A stretch of DNA of 26,982 nucleotides from a virus: the IMG/VR virus record IMGVR_UViG_3300030060_005199, positions 1-26,982 of that record, one strand, 5' to 3'. Of this stretch, positions 5,240 through 10,539 are shown one piece after another (the first letter of the stretch is position 1; each line of letters starts with the position of its first letter). The notes under the pieces were generated by a model. That model had not been told where the DNA came from and searched no databases. It worked only from the letters and a program-made list of their open reading frames with translations. The translations under genes and the position numbers were made by a program.

Positions 5240-5268
5240 TATATACTACGGTGACAACATATTGTCAA
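5240..5268 (-). promoter_or_regulatory. strong sigma70-type promoter
   Basis: On the minus strand TTGACA (5268-5263), 17 nt, TATATA (5245-5240). The TGA stop of the 168-aa gene (5267-5265) lies inside the -35 hexamer. The initial bases after -35 (ATATGT) and after -10 (GGA, then CTTATG) match the promoter at 7195-7167, so the two share an origin. It drives the operon 5208-4140. Confidence 0.85.
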
Positions 5269-5771
5269 GCCCCAACGGCTTCGTCTTTATCATCGCGCAG
5301 AATGCGGACTATTTCTTCAACCGGCGTCAAGTCGAGCCCGATATGTTCAGCCGAACCACGGAAGCGGTTGAGCCACGCGGCCAGTGCCACGCCAGCCTGC
5401 CGCCGCAGTTCTTCTTGCGACGACTCGTCGTCAGGGTCAAACGGTTCATAGCCGCCGCCCTCTTTACGTTTAGCTACCGGCGATATGTATGCCGGATACT
5501 CAGCGACCTTGATTGACACGACATCACTTTGCTGGACCTCTTCCTGCTTAACCACGATCCGTAGTCCGCTGGCCATGCGCCGTGCCATGTCGATACGCCA
5601 GTTACGCGCCGCCGTGCTATCATCCACGCCATAAAATGCGTCATACATTTCATGTTCCGGCTGGGTTGCCAGCCAGTCCACAAACTCATCGGCCTTGAAT
5701 ATATTATAACCAGTAGCTTGCAGATAATCGTCGATTATCCGCTGCTTGGTTTTTCTTGCAAAGTTACTCAT
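5265..5771 (-). CDS. conserved 168-aa phage protein downstream of the GGYNN array
   Basis: A 168-residue protein with ATGYNIFKADEFVDWLATQP near residues 19-38 and WRIDMARRMASGLRI near 58-72, then an acidic linker (FDPDDESSQEELRRQ) and a C-terminal helix. I recall proteins with the ATGYN.F.ADEFV.WL pattern in prophages but know no function. ATG 5771 has GGAGGAG 3 nt upstream. The gene lies directly 3' of the non-coding GGYNN array and in the same apparent transcript as the RAMP-like gene, with no promoter or terminator seen between them. It is therefore a candidate partner of that system. Its stop codon is embedded in the next promoter. Confidence 0.7.
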   Translation of the reverse strand: MSNFARKTKQRIIDDYLQATGYNIFKADEFVDWLATQPEHEMYDAFYGVDDSTAARNWRIDMARRMASGLRIVVKQEEVQQSDVVSIKVAEYPAYISPVAKRKEGGGYEPFDPDDESSQEELRRQAGVALAAWLNRFRGSAEHIGLDLTPVEEIVRILRDDKDEAVGA

Positions 5772-5790
5772 TTACTCCTCCTTTTAAAAG

Positions 5791-6340
5791 TTAACCGCGC
5801 CAAGCCAAGCCATGTCTAAAGTAACCTTTCCACGCCATGACCGCCTTGCCACACCAAAACACAACCCGTCTTACTCCGACACACCCCAACTGAACCGCCT
5901 TGCCAAGCCGCACCACGCCGTGCCCAACCGGAACATAACCGACCTCACCAGACCTTACCAAAACCGCCCTACCAAGACGTAACGCACCTGACCAAAACAA
6001 ATCAATCCTCGCCTCAACCGCCTTTCCAGACCTTATCCAACCGAACCTTACGAGACCCAGCCGAAACGCACCATGACCGCCTTACCTAGCCGTGCCTCAT
6101 CCAGCCCTTCCAAAGCCAACCAAACTGTAACTGACCCCGCCTCAACCGCCGTGACATGCCATGCCTATCCCCACCCCAACTCAAACCACCCTAACACGTC
6201 TCTCCACAACCGACACAACGCGGCGCACCTGACCTGTCCTGCCCTCATCTCTCCCAACCATAACCGTCTTACCTTGCTAAAACTTGCCACATCCAAACAA
6301 AACTCGCCGGACCTTATCTCAACCGTCTTTCCGCAACCCG
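5791..6340 (-). repeat. non-coding array of phased GGYNN pentamers in eleven units
   Basis: Read on the minus strand, the stretch is almost wholly made of 5-nt blocks of the form GGYNN. By hand I count 85 blocks: 79 start with G and 54 with GG. Every so often the phase slips by one base at a tetranucleotide GRCG followed by GTYNN, so headers read GGCGGTTGA, GGCGGTCAT, GACGGTTAT and so on. Units start at 6327, 6268, 6214, 6200, 6150, 6081, 6022, 5968, 5899, 5870 and 5845, and the last ends at 5802. Lengths are 59, 54, 14, 50, 69, 59, 54, 69, 29, 25 and 44 nt. Nine of the eleven equal 9+5k exactly (k=1 to 12); 50 and 25 are one base over. The last block before a header is usually GGNAA. No unit repeats another exactly. 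The 5-nt period excludes coding. A remnant header (GGCGCGGTTAA) ends the array just before the 168-aa gene. Confidence 0.9.
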
Positions 6341-6341
6341 C

Positions 6342-6362
6342 GGCGGGGGAAGAACCCCCGCC
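6342..6362 (-). other. perfect hairpin at the 5' border of the array
   Basis: GGCGGGGG (6362-6355) pairs with CCCCCGCC (6349-6342) around a TTCTT loop, 8 bp without mismatch. No T tract follows, so it is not a standard terminator. It lies 9 nt after the stop of the RAMP-like gene and about 15 nt before the first array header. It may be a processing site, a stability element or a protein-binding handle. Confidence 0.7.
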
Positions 6363-6370
6363 TATATTGG

Positions 6371-7129
6371 TTAAGCAGCCCTCCGCAACCGCTCTTCTTG
6401 TAAGAACTGCATTAGTTCTGCTGTTTCCTGATCCGCGCACTCTGGATTGTCACGCGCTAGCTCCTGAACCTCGCGGCCCTCTTGCATAAGCTCGTCCCAC
6501 AACTCTTGGTATTCGCCAAGTTCTTCACCAGCGATAGAGAATGTACCGAAAGACCCACGGCCTTTTTCCTGACGGAAATCGCCAAGGCCGATTAGTTGTC
6601 CGGCATTCTGTACAAGAGAAGAGATAGAACGTGCGCTGAAATTAGGTGTAGCAAACCGGATTTCTACTTCGGCGCACCAGTTAGGAAGATAAGCACGAGT
6701 ACGCATATCCGGTGTGCGGTTCATGTCCGCGGACCGTACCACGTCAATTTTGAGGTATGGCTTGCCCCAGATATTTATATTTGTCTGTGGCAAGAAGATA
6801 AGCCGGTTGACGCTGGTCTTGTTTACGCCAGCCGTTTCAAGCGCCGCCGTAGCCATTGCACCCTTTACGCCAGCCGCTGGAAAACACAAAAGCGTGTCAC
6901 CTTTTGGTTGGGTGTGCATGGAGTCGGCAAACTCCTGTTCCGGATTATGTTTGATTTCTTTCTTTTCAGCCGCAGTCTTGCGGCCTGCGCCAACGAGTAA
7001 GTCCCGTTTAGCTTTTGCCGACATACTGTTGAAGTACATCGGGGTCTGTCCAATCAAGCGGATTTTGATTTGGCCCTGCTTGATGACTGGGATGCTGATT
7101 GCATCATTAGTCTTTTTTGTAGCTGCCAT
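6371..7129 (-). CDS. RAMP/Cas7-like RNA-binding protein (inferred)
   Basis: A 252-residue protein. Two segments resemble RAMP (Cas5/6/7 superfamily) signatures. FPAAGVKGAMATAAL (residues 83-97) fits the iPgSSlKGalR motif, and GLGDFRQEKGRGSFGTF (181-197) fits the C-terminal glycine-rich loop (GxG..G.G.fG). The N-terminal IKIRLIGQTPMYF could be the first strand of a ferredoxin-like fold. RAMP proteins bind RNA, and Cas7 forms helical filaments along guide RNA with a regular nucleotide period. The C-terminus (after residue 200) is acidic and helical. ATG 7129 has GGAG 6 nt upstream. The gene follows a strong promoter and precedes a hairpin and the period-5 array on the same strand. The family assignment is by motif only and needs a profile or structure test; no CRISPR repeats or other cas genes are present. 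Confidence 0.6.
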   Translation of the reverse strand: MAATKKTNDAISIPVIKQGQIKIRLIGQTPMYFNSMSAKAKRDLLVGAGRKTAAEKKEIKHNPEQEFADSMHTQPKGDTLLCFPAAGVKGAMATAALETAGVNKTSVNRLIFLPQTNINIWGKPYLKIDVVRSADMNRTPDMRTRAYLPNWCAEVEIRFATPNFSARSISSLVQNAGQLIGLGDFRQEKGRGSFGTFSIAGEELGEYQELWDELMQEGREVQELARDNPECADQETAELMQFLQEERLRRAA

Positions 7130-7166
7130 TTTTTTCTCCTTTTGGTTAATGACATAAGAATTATCC

Positions 7167-7195
7167 TATATAGTCTTACTACTACATATTGTCAA
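7167..7195 (-). promoter_or_regulatory. strong promoter of the RAMP-like gene and array
   Basis: On the minus strand TTGACA (7195-7190), 17 nt, TATATA (7172-7167), then GGATAATTCTTATG. It closely resembles the promoter at 5268-5240. It lies immediately after the terminator at 7200-7235. Confidence 0.85.
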
Positions 7196-7199
7196 GCAG

Positions 7200-7235
7200 A
7201 AAAAAATACCCCCAGAGTCGTGCGAACTCTGGGGG
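7200..7235 (-). terminator. rho-independent terminator
   Basis: CCCCCAGAGT (7209-7218) pairs with ACTCTGGGGG (7226-7235), 10 bp with a 7-nt loop, followed on the minus strand by TATTTTTTT. It ends the operon 8169-7302. Confidence 0.9.
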
Positions 7236-7248
7236 CTACTACGGGAAC

Positions 7249-7270
7249 TGTAAAGCTTGGGGGCTTTACA
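7249..7270 (-). other. second hairpin after the NrdR-like gene
   Basis: TGTAAAGC (7249-7256) pairs perfectly with GCTTTACA (7263-7270) around a 6-nt C-rich loop on the minus strand (CCCCAA). It lies between the NrdR-like gene and the terminator. No T tract follows. It may stabilise the mRNA 3' end or be an operator. Confidence 0.5.
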
Positions 7271-7301
7271 AGCCTATACATATGCGATTGTCTAAGAAAA
7301 G

Positions 7302-7598
7302 TCAAGAGAAATCGTCACCATGAATTAATTCTTCTAACTCTTCGTCGGTCATGTTTTCAAAGTCCATGTCTTCAAAGCGTTTTTTCTTCTTCACGGGGTA
7401 ACGCTTCACAGAAATTTCATCTAATTTTTTGATAGGATCACCCATGATGTCGTCCAGTTTGACCACTTTAGTTTCTAAAGTTTCTATTGTGGAATACTTA
7501 TGACCGCACGTTAAACACTGCCGGTGACGGCGTGTTGTATCTCCAAGCGGCCTGCTATTGTAGACCTTACTCTTTCCCTGACACTTCGGGCATATCAT
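7302..7598 (-). CDS. NrdR-like zinc-finger protein without ATP-cone
   Basis: Start set at ATG 7598, with GGGAGAG just upstream; a longer frame would have no good start. The 98-residue product begins MICPKCQG, then VYNSRPL, RRHRQCLTCGHKYSTIET. These match the N-terminal zinc ribbon of NrdR (CPxC, then RRRRxCxxCgxRFTTyE), the repressor of ribonucleotide reductase genes. Full NrdR is about 150 residues and carries an ATP-cone after this finger. Here the remainder is a basic then acidic tail (KKKKRFEDMDFENMTDEELEEL) with no ATP-cone. It could bind NrdR boxes without nucleotide sensing, or act on another target. Its start overlaps the upstream zinc-ribbon gene. Confidence 0.7.
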   Translation of the reverse strand: MICPKCQGKSKVYNSRPLGDTTRRHRQCLTCGHKYSTIETLETKVVKLDDIMGDPIKKLDEISVKRYPVKKKKRFEDMDFENMTDEELEELIHGDDFS

Positions 7599-7728
7599 TT
7601 TTCTCTCCCTGACAGCAATCTGATATGACCATCTTGCATACCGAACATTGATAGTGCCCGTGAACCTCGACGGGCGGCGCGGCAGTATGGCACCGTGGGC
7701 AAAGCCCATCTTTTATCAAACGCCCCAT
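7567..7728 (-). CDS. 53-aa zinc-ribbon protein
   Basis: ATG 7728 has AGGGTG upstream; a GTG at 7755 in the same frame is less likely. The product MGRLIKDGLCPRCHTAAPPV continues EVHGHYQCSVCKMVISDCCQGEK: CPRC and CSVC form a zinc ribbon, with a further CC pair. Its 3' end overlaps the NrdR-like gene by 32 nt. Small zinc ribbons like this are common in phages and usually unstudied. Confidence 0.65.
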   Translation of the reverse strand: MGRLIKDGLCPRCHTAAPPVEVHGHYQCSVCKMVISDCCQGEKNDMPEVSGKE

Positions 7729-7751
7729 ACTGCCATCACCCTGACTTATTG

Positions 7752-7976
7752 TCACTTCTTTGCCTTTGCTGGACGACCACGTTTTTTAGGCGCGGCAATC
7801 TTTGCTTTCGGCGGACGACCACGTTTCTTTTTCACGGGGGCCTTACCGCCTACCCATGCTTCGTTGATCGCGGGCGTTGATTTATTATCAGCCCGCAGAC
7901 GCCCTTTGTCATCCCTAGCCCGTTCAGGCTCACAGAAAAACATAGGGAAGAACAGTCGTAAGAACTTATTTAGCAT
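7752..7976 (-). CDS. AT-hook-like DNA-binding protein
   Basis: A 74-residue protein with two copies of an AT-hook-like motif, KKRGRPPKAK (about residues 49-58) and KKRGRPAKAK (about 64-73), separated by IAAP. RGRP cores bind the minor groove of AT-rich DNA. The first 15 residues (LNKFLRLFFPMFFC) are hydrophobic and could touch a membrane. ATG 7976 has AAGGAGAGG upstream, and a putative promoter lies at 8032-8004. Probably a nucleoid-like or regulatory DNA-binding protein. Confidence 0.65.
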   Translation of the reverse strand: MLNKFLRLFFPMFFCEPERARDDKGRLRADNKSTPAINEAWVGGKAPVKKKRGRPPKAKIAAPKKRGRPAKAKK

Positions 7977-8003
7977 ATACCTCTCCTTAGTACTAAGACT
8001 TAT

Positions 8004-8032
8004 CGCATACCATAGTTAAAAAAAATGGTCAA
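8004..8032 (-). promoter_or_regulatory. putative promoter for the AT-hook gene
   Basis: On the minus strand TTGACC (8032-8027), 17 nt with an eight-T tract, then TATGCG (8009-8004). The TGA stop of the ribbon-helix-helix gene (8031-8029) lies inside the -35, as at 5265. The -10 is a poor match. Confidence 0.4.
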
Positions 8033-8169
8033 CTGATTGTTTTGCGATAGACGTTCCACATGACGCGAAGCTGACCAGATATTGTCCGGCCCTCTAATTT
8101 CGCTAATTTCTTAATCTCTTCGTACACTTCGATGGGTACGAGAACAGATTTCCACTTGGTGATGTCCAT
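8029..8169 (-). CDS. 46-aa ribbon-helix-helix-like protein
   Basis: The frame MDITKWKSVLVPIEVYEEIK continues KLAKLEGRTISGQLRVMWNVYRKTIS. A short strand (KSVLVP), helix A (EVYEEIKKLAKLEG) and helix B (TISGQLRVMWNVYRK) match the minimal CopG/Arc ribbon-helix-helix fold, which binds operator DNA as a dimer. ATG 8169 has AAGGAG upstream and follows a promoter at 8219-8191. It may repress its own promoter or that of its neighbours; this is inference. Confidence 0.7.
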   Translation of the reverse strand: MDITKWKSVLVPIEVYEEIKKLAKLEGRTISGQLRVMWNVYRKTIS

Positions 8170-8190
8170 ATATAGCTCCTTATGTGTAGG

Positions 8191-8219
8191 AATATATAAG
8201 AGAAGTTGTTATTTTACAA
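8191..8219 (-). promoter_or_regulatory. putative promoter for the RHH gene
   Basis: On the minus strand TTGTAA (8219-8214), 17 nt, TATATT (8196-8191). It starts 2 nt after the T tract of the polymerase terminator. Confidence 0.55.
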
Positions 8220-8221
8220 GC

Positions 8222-8247
8222 AAAAAAGGCCCCGCCGAAGCGGGACC
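8222..8247 (-). terminator. rho-independent terminator with UUCG loop
   Basis: On the minus strand GGTCCCGC (8247-8240), TTCG loop, GCGGGGCC (8235-8228), then TTTTTT. It ends the replication operon, 20 nt after the polymerase stop. Confidence 0.9.
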
Positions 8248-8266
8248 AGTTCTCTAAGGGAGGATA

Positions 8267-10159
8267 TTACTCTGCTTCACCCCAACTAGGACCGATCTCA
8301 ATGTCACATAAGTTGGGTATCTCCAACGGTACAGCATTTTCCATAATTTCTGCAACATCTTTTGCTTCTTCACAATTTTTCACAGACATGGCGATCTCAT
8401 CATGCACCTGCACCAAAGGGACACGTCCTGTCTTATATATGTCCACCATCGCTTTCTTTGTCATGTCCGCGGCAGAGGCTTGGATCAACCGGTTGAGAGC
8501 CTTGTAAGTGTATGCCCGCTTCAATCTGGTGGTCTCACCGTACTCACGGATGGCCTCTTGGTATGGTAGAGCCTTGTTCATAGCAAAGGTGTCGGGCTCC
8601 CACAGATCAAACCGGCACTTACGTCCCAGTATCGACCGGACAGACCCACTGCCGTCCTTTTTGTTCAGATGGTTTTGTACACCGTTCATCAAGCCTTTCA
8701 CAAACGGGACGCGGTCATGGTACTGCTTAACCAGACTCTTAGCTTCTTCGACATCAATATCTAGCTGATCGGATAGCTTGTTGACGCCCATGCCATACAT
8801 CATCCCCAAATTAATCGTCTTCGCCTGTTTGCGCGGGATCTCCGCCATTTCTGCGACCATCGTATGAAAGTCCATATTATTATTATGTCTATAAGCATTA
8901 ACAAACTCCTCTGCGCCGTTGAGTAACGCGCCTCTTGTTTTACCGAAAACGTATGCGTAATGAACCAAGATCCGTGGTTCCTGTTGCGAGAAATCAATAG
9001 CCGCCCACTGGTCACCCTCTTCCGGCAGGAACAAACTGCGTATCATCGGCCCCATCTCAGGATCACGCGCCGGTATCTGCTGTAGGTTTGGGTTTGACAT
9101 GGATATGCGCCCCGAAACGGTCCCGCCATCGTCAGAACGGATTTGATTGATGTGACTATGTATGCGGCCATCAGAATGGCAGTGCTTCATTATAGTGTTG
9201 ATGAACGTGCCGCTGGTCTTGTTCAGGTTGCGGGCTTGCACGATCAGCCGTGCCAATTCGTGGTCATGGTCCGTAAGAAACGATTTAGTAAAAGATGGCG
9301 CACCTTTTTCTGTTTTTGGATATGGTATGCTTAGTGCATCAAATGCTTTGGCTATGGACGCGGCGGCCCATAACTCTACGTCCATACCGGCTACGCGCTT
9401 GATTTGAGCAAGCACTTCCTTTTCTTTAGTCAGAAGCGTGTTCCGCGTTTTCTCGACTCTGTCCTGATCTACCCGTACACCGCGCCATGTCATGTCGATC
9501 AGGCAGGGCAACAGGTCAAGCTCTAGGTTTGCGATAGGCCAGAGCTCCTCTTTGGTAAGTTGAGTAGACAGATAGTTCCATAGGTCCAAGGTGATCTCTG
9601 CGTCGTTCTGGGCGTAAGGCCCCACATACATGGCAGGCATCTTCCACATCTCAGCCTTGGGGTCCAAGCCAAACTCACGGGCCGCGTCTTGCAGAGTCTT
9701 TTCAGTTTTTATTTTACCCAGCAGATCGTAACAAAGCGCGTTGAGGCTGTAGCTGAAACGGTTCTCGTCCAACAGTGAGGCTACCAGCATGGTGTCGATT
9801 ATGCGCCCGTTAATAGTAAAACCCATGCTACGTATCCAGCCCGCGTCATACTGGGCGTTGTGCATGATCTTGTCGGCGGGACACTCAAACACTTTTTTCA
9901 GCCACTTGTTGACTATGCGCTCATCCAGATTGCCGCCACCAAGATGTCGGATGGGTATGTATCCAGCCCAGTCGGCAACTGCTACAGCGTAGCCCACTAC
10001 CTCGCCGTCACCGGTAGGCCAACCGGGCCCGTTGGACTTGAGGTTGGGGTCTTTTGTCTCAACGTCGATAGCTATTTGTTTAGCATCGAATATGTCAGGT
10101 AGCTCTGCCGGTGGAACCCATTCACTCTTGGGTCCGAACATTGTCATCTGTAGTGCCAT
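8267..10159 (-). CDS. polA: family A DNA polymerase with 3'-5' exonuclease
   Basis: A 630-residue replicative polymerase. The exonuclease motifs are IDVET (31-35), HNAQYD (100-105) and YAQND (182-186). The polymerase has GRISMSNPNLQQIPAR (350-365), motif A DFSQQEPR (389-396), motif B RKQAKTINLGMMYG (443-456) and motif C VHDE (585-588). All catalytic acids are present. Length and layout match phage PolA proteins, which lack the 5'-3' exonuclease of E. coli Pol I. The residue equal to E. coli Phe762 is Leu451. Motif A has SQQEPR where E. coli has SQIELR. The ATG follows the stop of the 40-aa gene after one base. It is the last gene of the replication operon. Confidence 0.95.
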   Translation of the reverse strand: MALQMTMFGPKSEWVPPAELPDIFDAKQIAIDVETKDPNLKSNGPGWPTGDGEVVGYAVAVADWAGYIPIRHLGGGNLDERIVNKWLKKVFECPADKIMHNAQYDAGWIRSMGFTINGRIIDTMLVASLLDENRFSYSLNALCYDLLGKIKTEKTLQDAAREFGLDPKAEMWKMPAMYVGPYAQNDAEITLDLWNYLSTQLTKEELWPIANLELDLLPCLIDMTWRGVRVDQDRVEKTRNTLLTKEKEVLAQIKRVAGMDVELWAAASIAKAFDALSIPYPKTEKGAPSFTKSFLTDHDHELARLIVQARNLNKTSGTFINTIMKHCHSDGRIHSHINQIRSDDGGTVSGRISMSNPNLQQIPARDPEMGPMIRSLFLPEEGDQWAAIDFSQQEPRILVHYAYVFGKTRGALLNGAEEFVNAYRHNNNMDFHTMVAEMAEIPRKQAKTINLGMMYGMGVNKLSDQLDIDVEEAKSLVKQYHDRVPFVKGLMNGVQNHLNKKDGSGSVRSILGRKCRFDLWEPDTFAMNKALPYQEAIREYGETTRLKRAYTYKALNRLIQASAADMTKKAMVDIYKTGRVPLVQVHDEIAMSVKNCEEAKDVAEIMENAVPLEIPNLCDIEIGPSWGEAE

Positions 10160-10160
10160 A

Positions 10161-10283
10161 TCATTTCCAGTAAATGGTTACGATCTCATCGCCCTGTTGA
10201 AGAACCTTCCAGCCCTGATTGAGGTAATGGTCCAGTTGTTCAATACGGATGAACCGAATGAGCTTGTCTGATCTTTTAATCAC
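10161..10283 (-). CDS. 40-aa microprotein with GTG start
   Basis: The frame (M)IKRSDKLIRFIRIEQLDHYL continues NQGWKVLQQGDEIVTIYWK. It starts at a GTG that overlaps the end of the DUF6378 gene and stops one base before the polymerase ATG (TGATATG), so it fills a gap exactly in a fully coupled operon. The pattern of a helix, HYL..GW.V and a final strand is common in short phage proteins that sit next to replication genes. Function unknown. Confidence 0.6.
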   Translation of the reverse strand: MIKRSDKLIRFIRIEQLDHYLNQGWKVLQQGDEIVTIYWK

Positions 10284-10539
10284 CCGTTTCTTCGCCACCT
10301 AACGCTCCATACCCGCAAATGTCTACCCAACTGTCCTCATGGTCTGGTGTTACTACCAGACGGGCCAGCTTAACAGCAACCATACATTGGTAAACCTGTT
10401 GAATAGTAACAGGTTTATCTAGCAGAACAGACCACATCTGTGCAATACGGGCGTGGTTTTCATGCGCGTCACCATATTCTTTGGCCCGTGCGCCGTTGAT
10501 TATGGTCTTTGCTTTTTTGAGTACGTCATTACGTTTCAT
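10276..10539 (-). CDS. DUF6378 family protein
   Basis: An 87-residue protein with the family pattern: INGARAKEYGDAHENHARIA, then a Trp, VAVKLARL, and a C-terminal DSWVDICGYGALGGE. I recall this as DUF6378, common in phages near replication or nucleotide genes. The all-helical form with conserved acidic and His residues resembles MazG-type folds, but no activity is known. ATG 10539 overlaps the helicase stop by ATGA. Confidence 0.8.
   Translation of the reverse strand: MKRNDVLKKAKTIINGARAKEYGDAHENHARIAQMWSVLLDKPVTIQQVYQCMVAVKLARLVVTPDHEDSWVDICGYGALGGEETGD

Noticed and set aside
5791-6340. CRISPR or TIGR-type array
   Set aside because: There are no exact direct repeats of 20-40 nt and no constant-length spacers. 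The unit structure is phased pentamers of varying number, unlike either class.
6342-6362. Rho-independent terminator after the RAMP-like gene
   Set aside because: The hairpin is strong but no T tract follows on the minus strand; G-rich array sequence does.
5791-6440. Open frames on both strands across the GG-rich stretch (for example 5791-6000 and 6165-6440 minus, 6073-6489 plus)
   Set aside because: The sequence has a 5-nt, not 3-nt, period. The frames are open only because the strand lacks A-rich stops, and the translations are low-complexity Gly/Arg/Val or Pro/Asn/Thr.
7231-7250. Plus-strand CTACTACGGGAA as another leader copy
   Set aside because: It resembles the minus-strand leader motif but is in the opposite orientation and is not followed by a start codon and gene.
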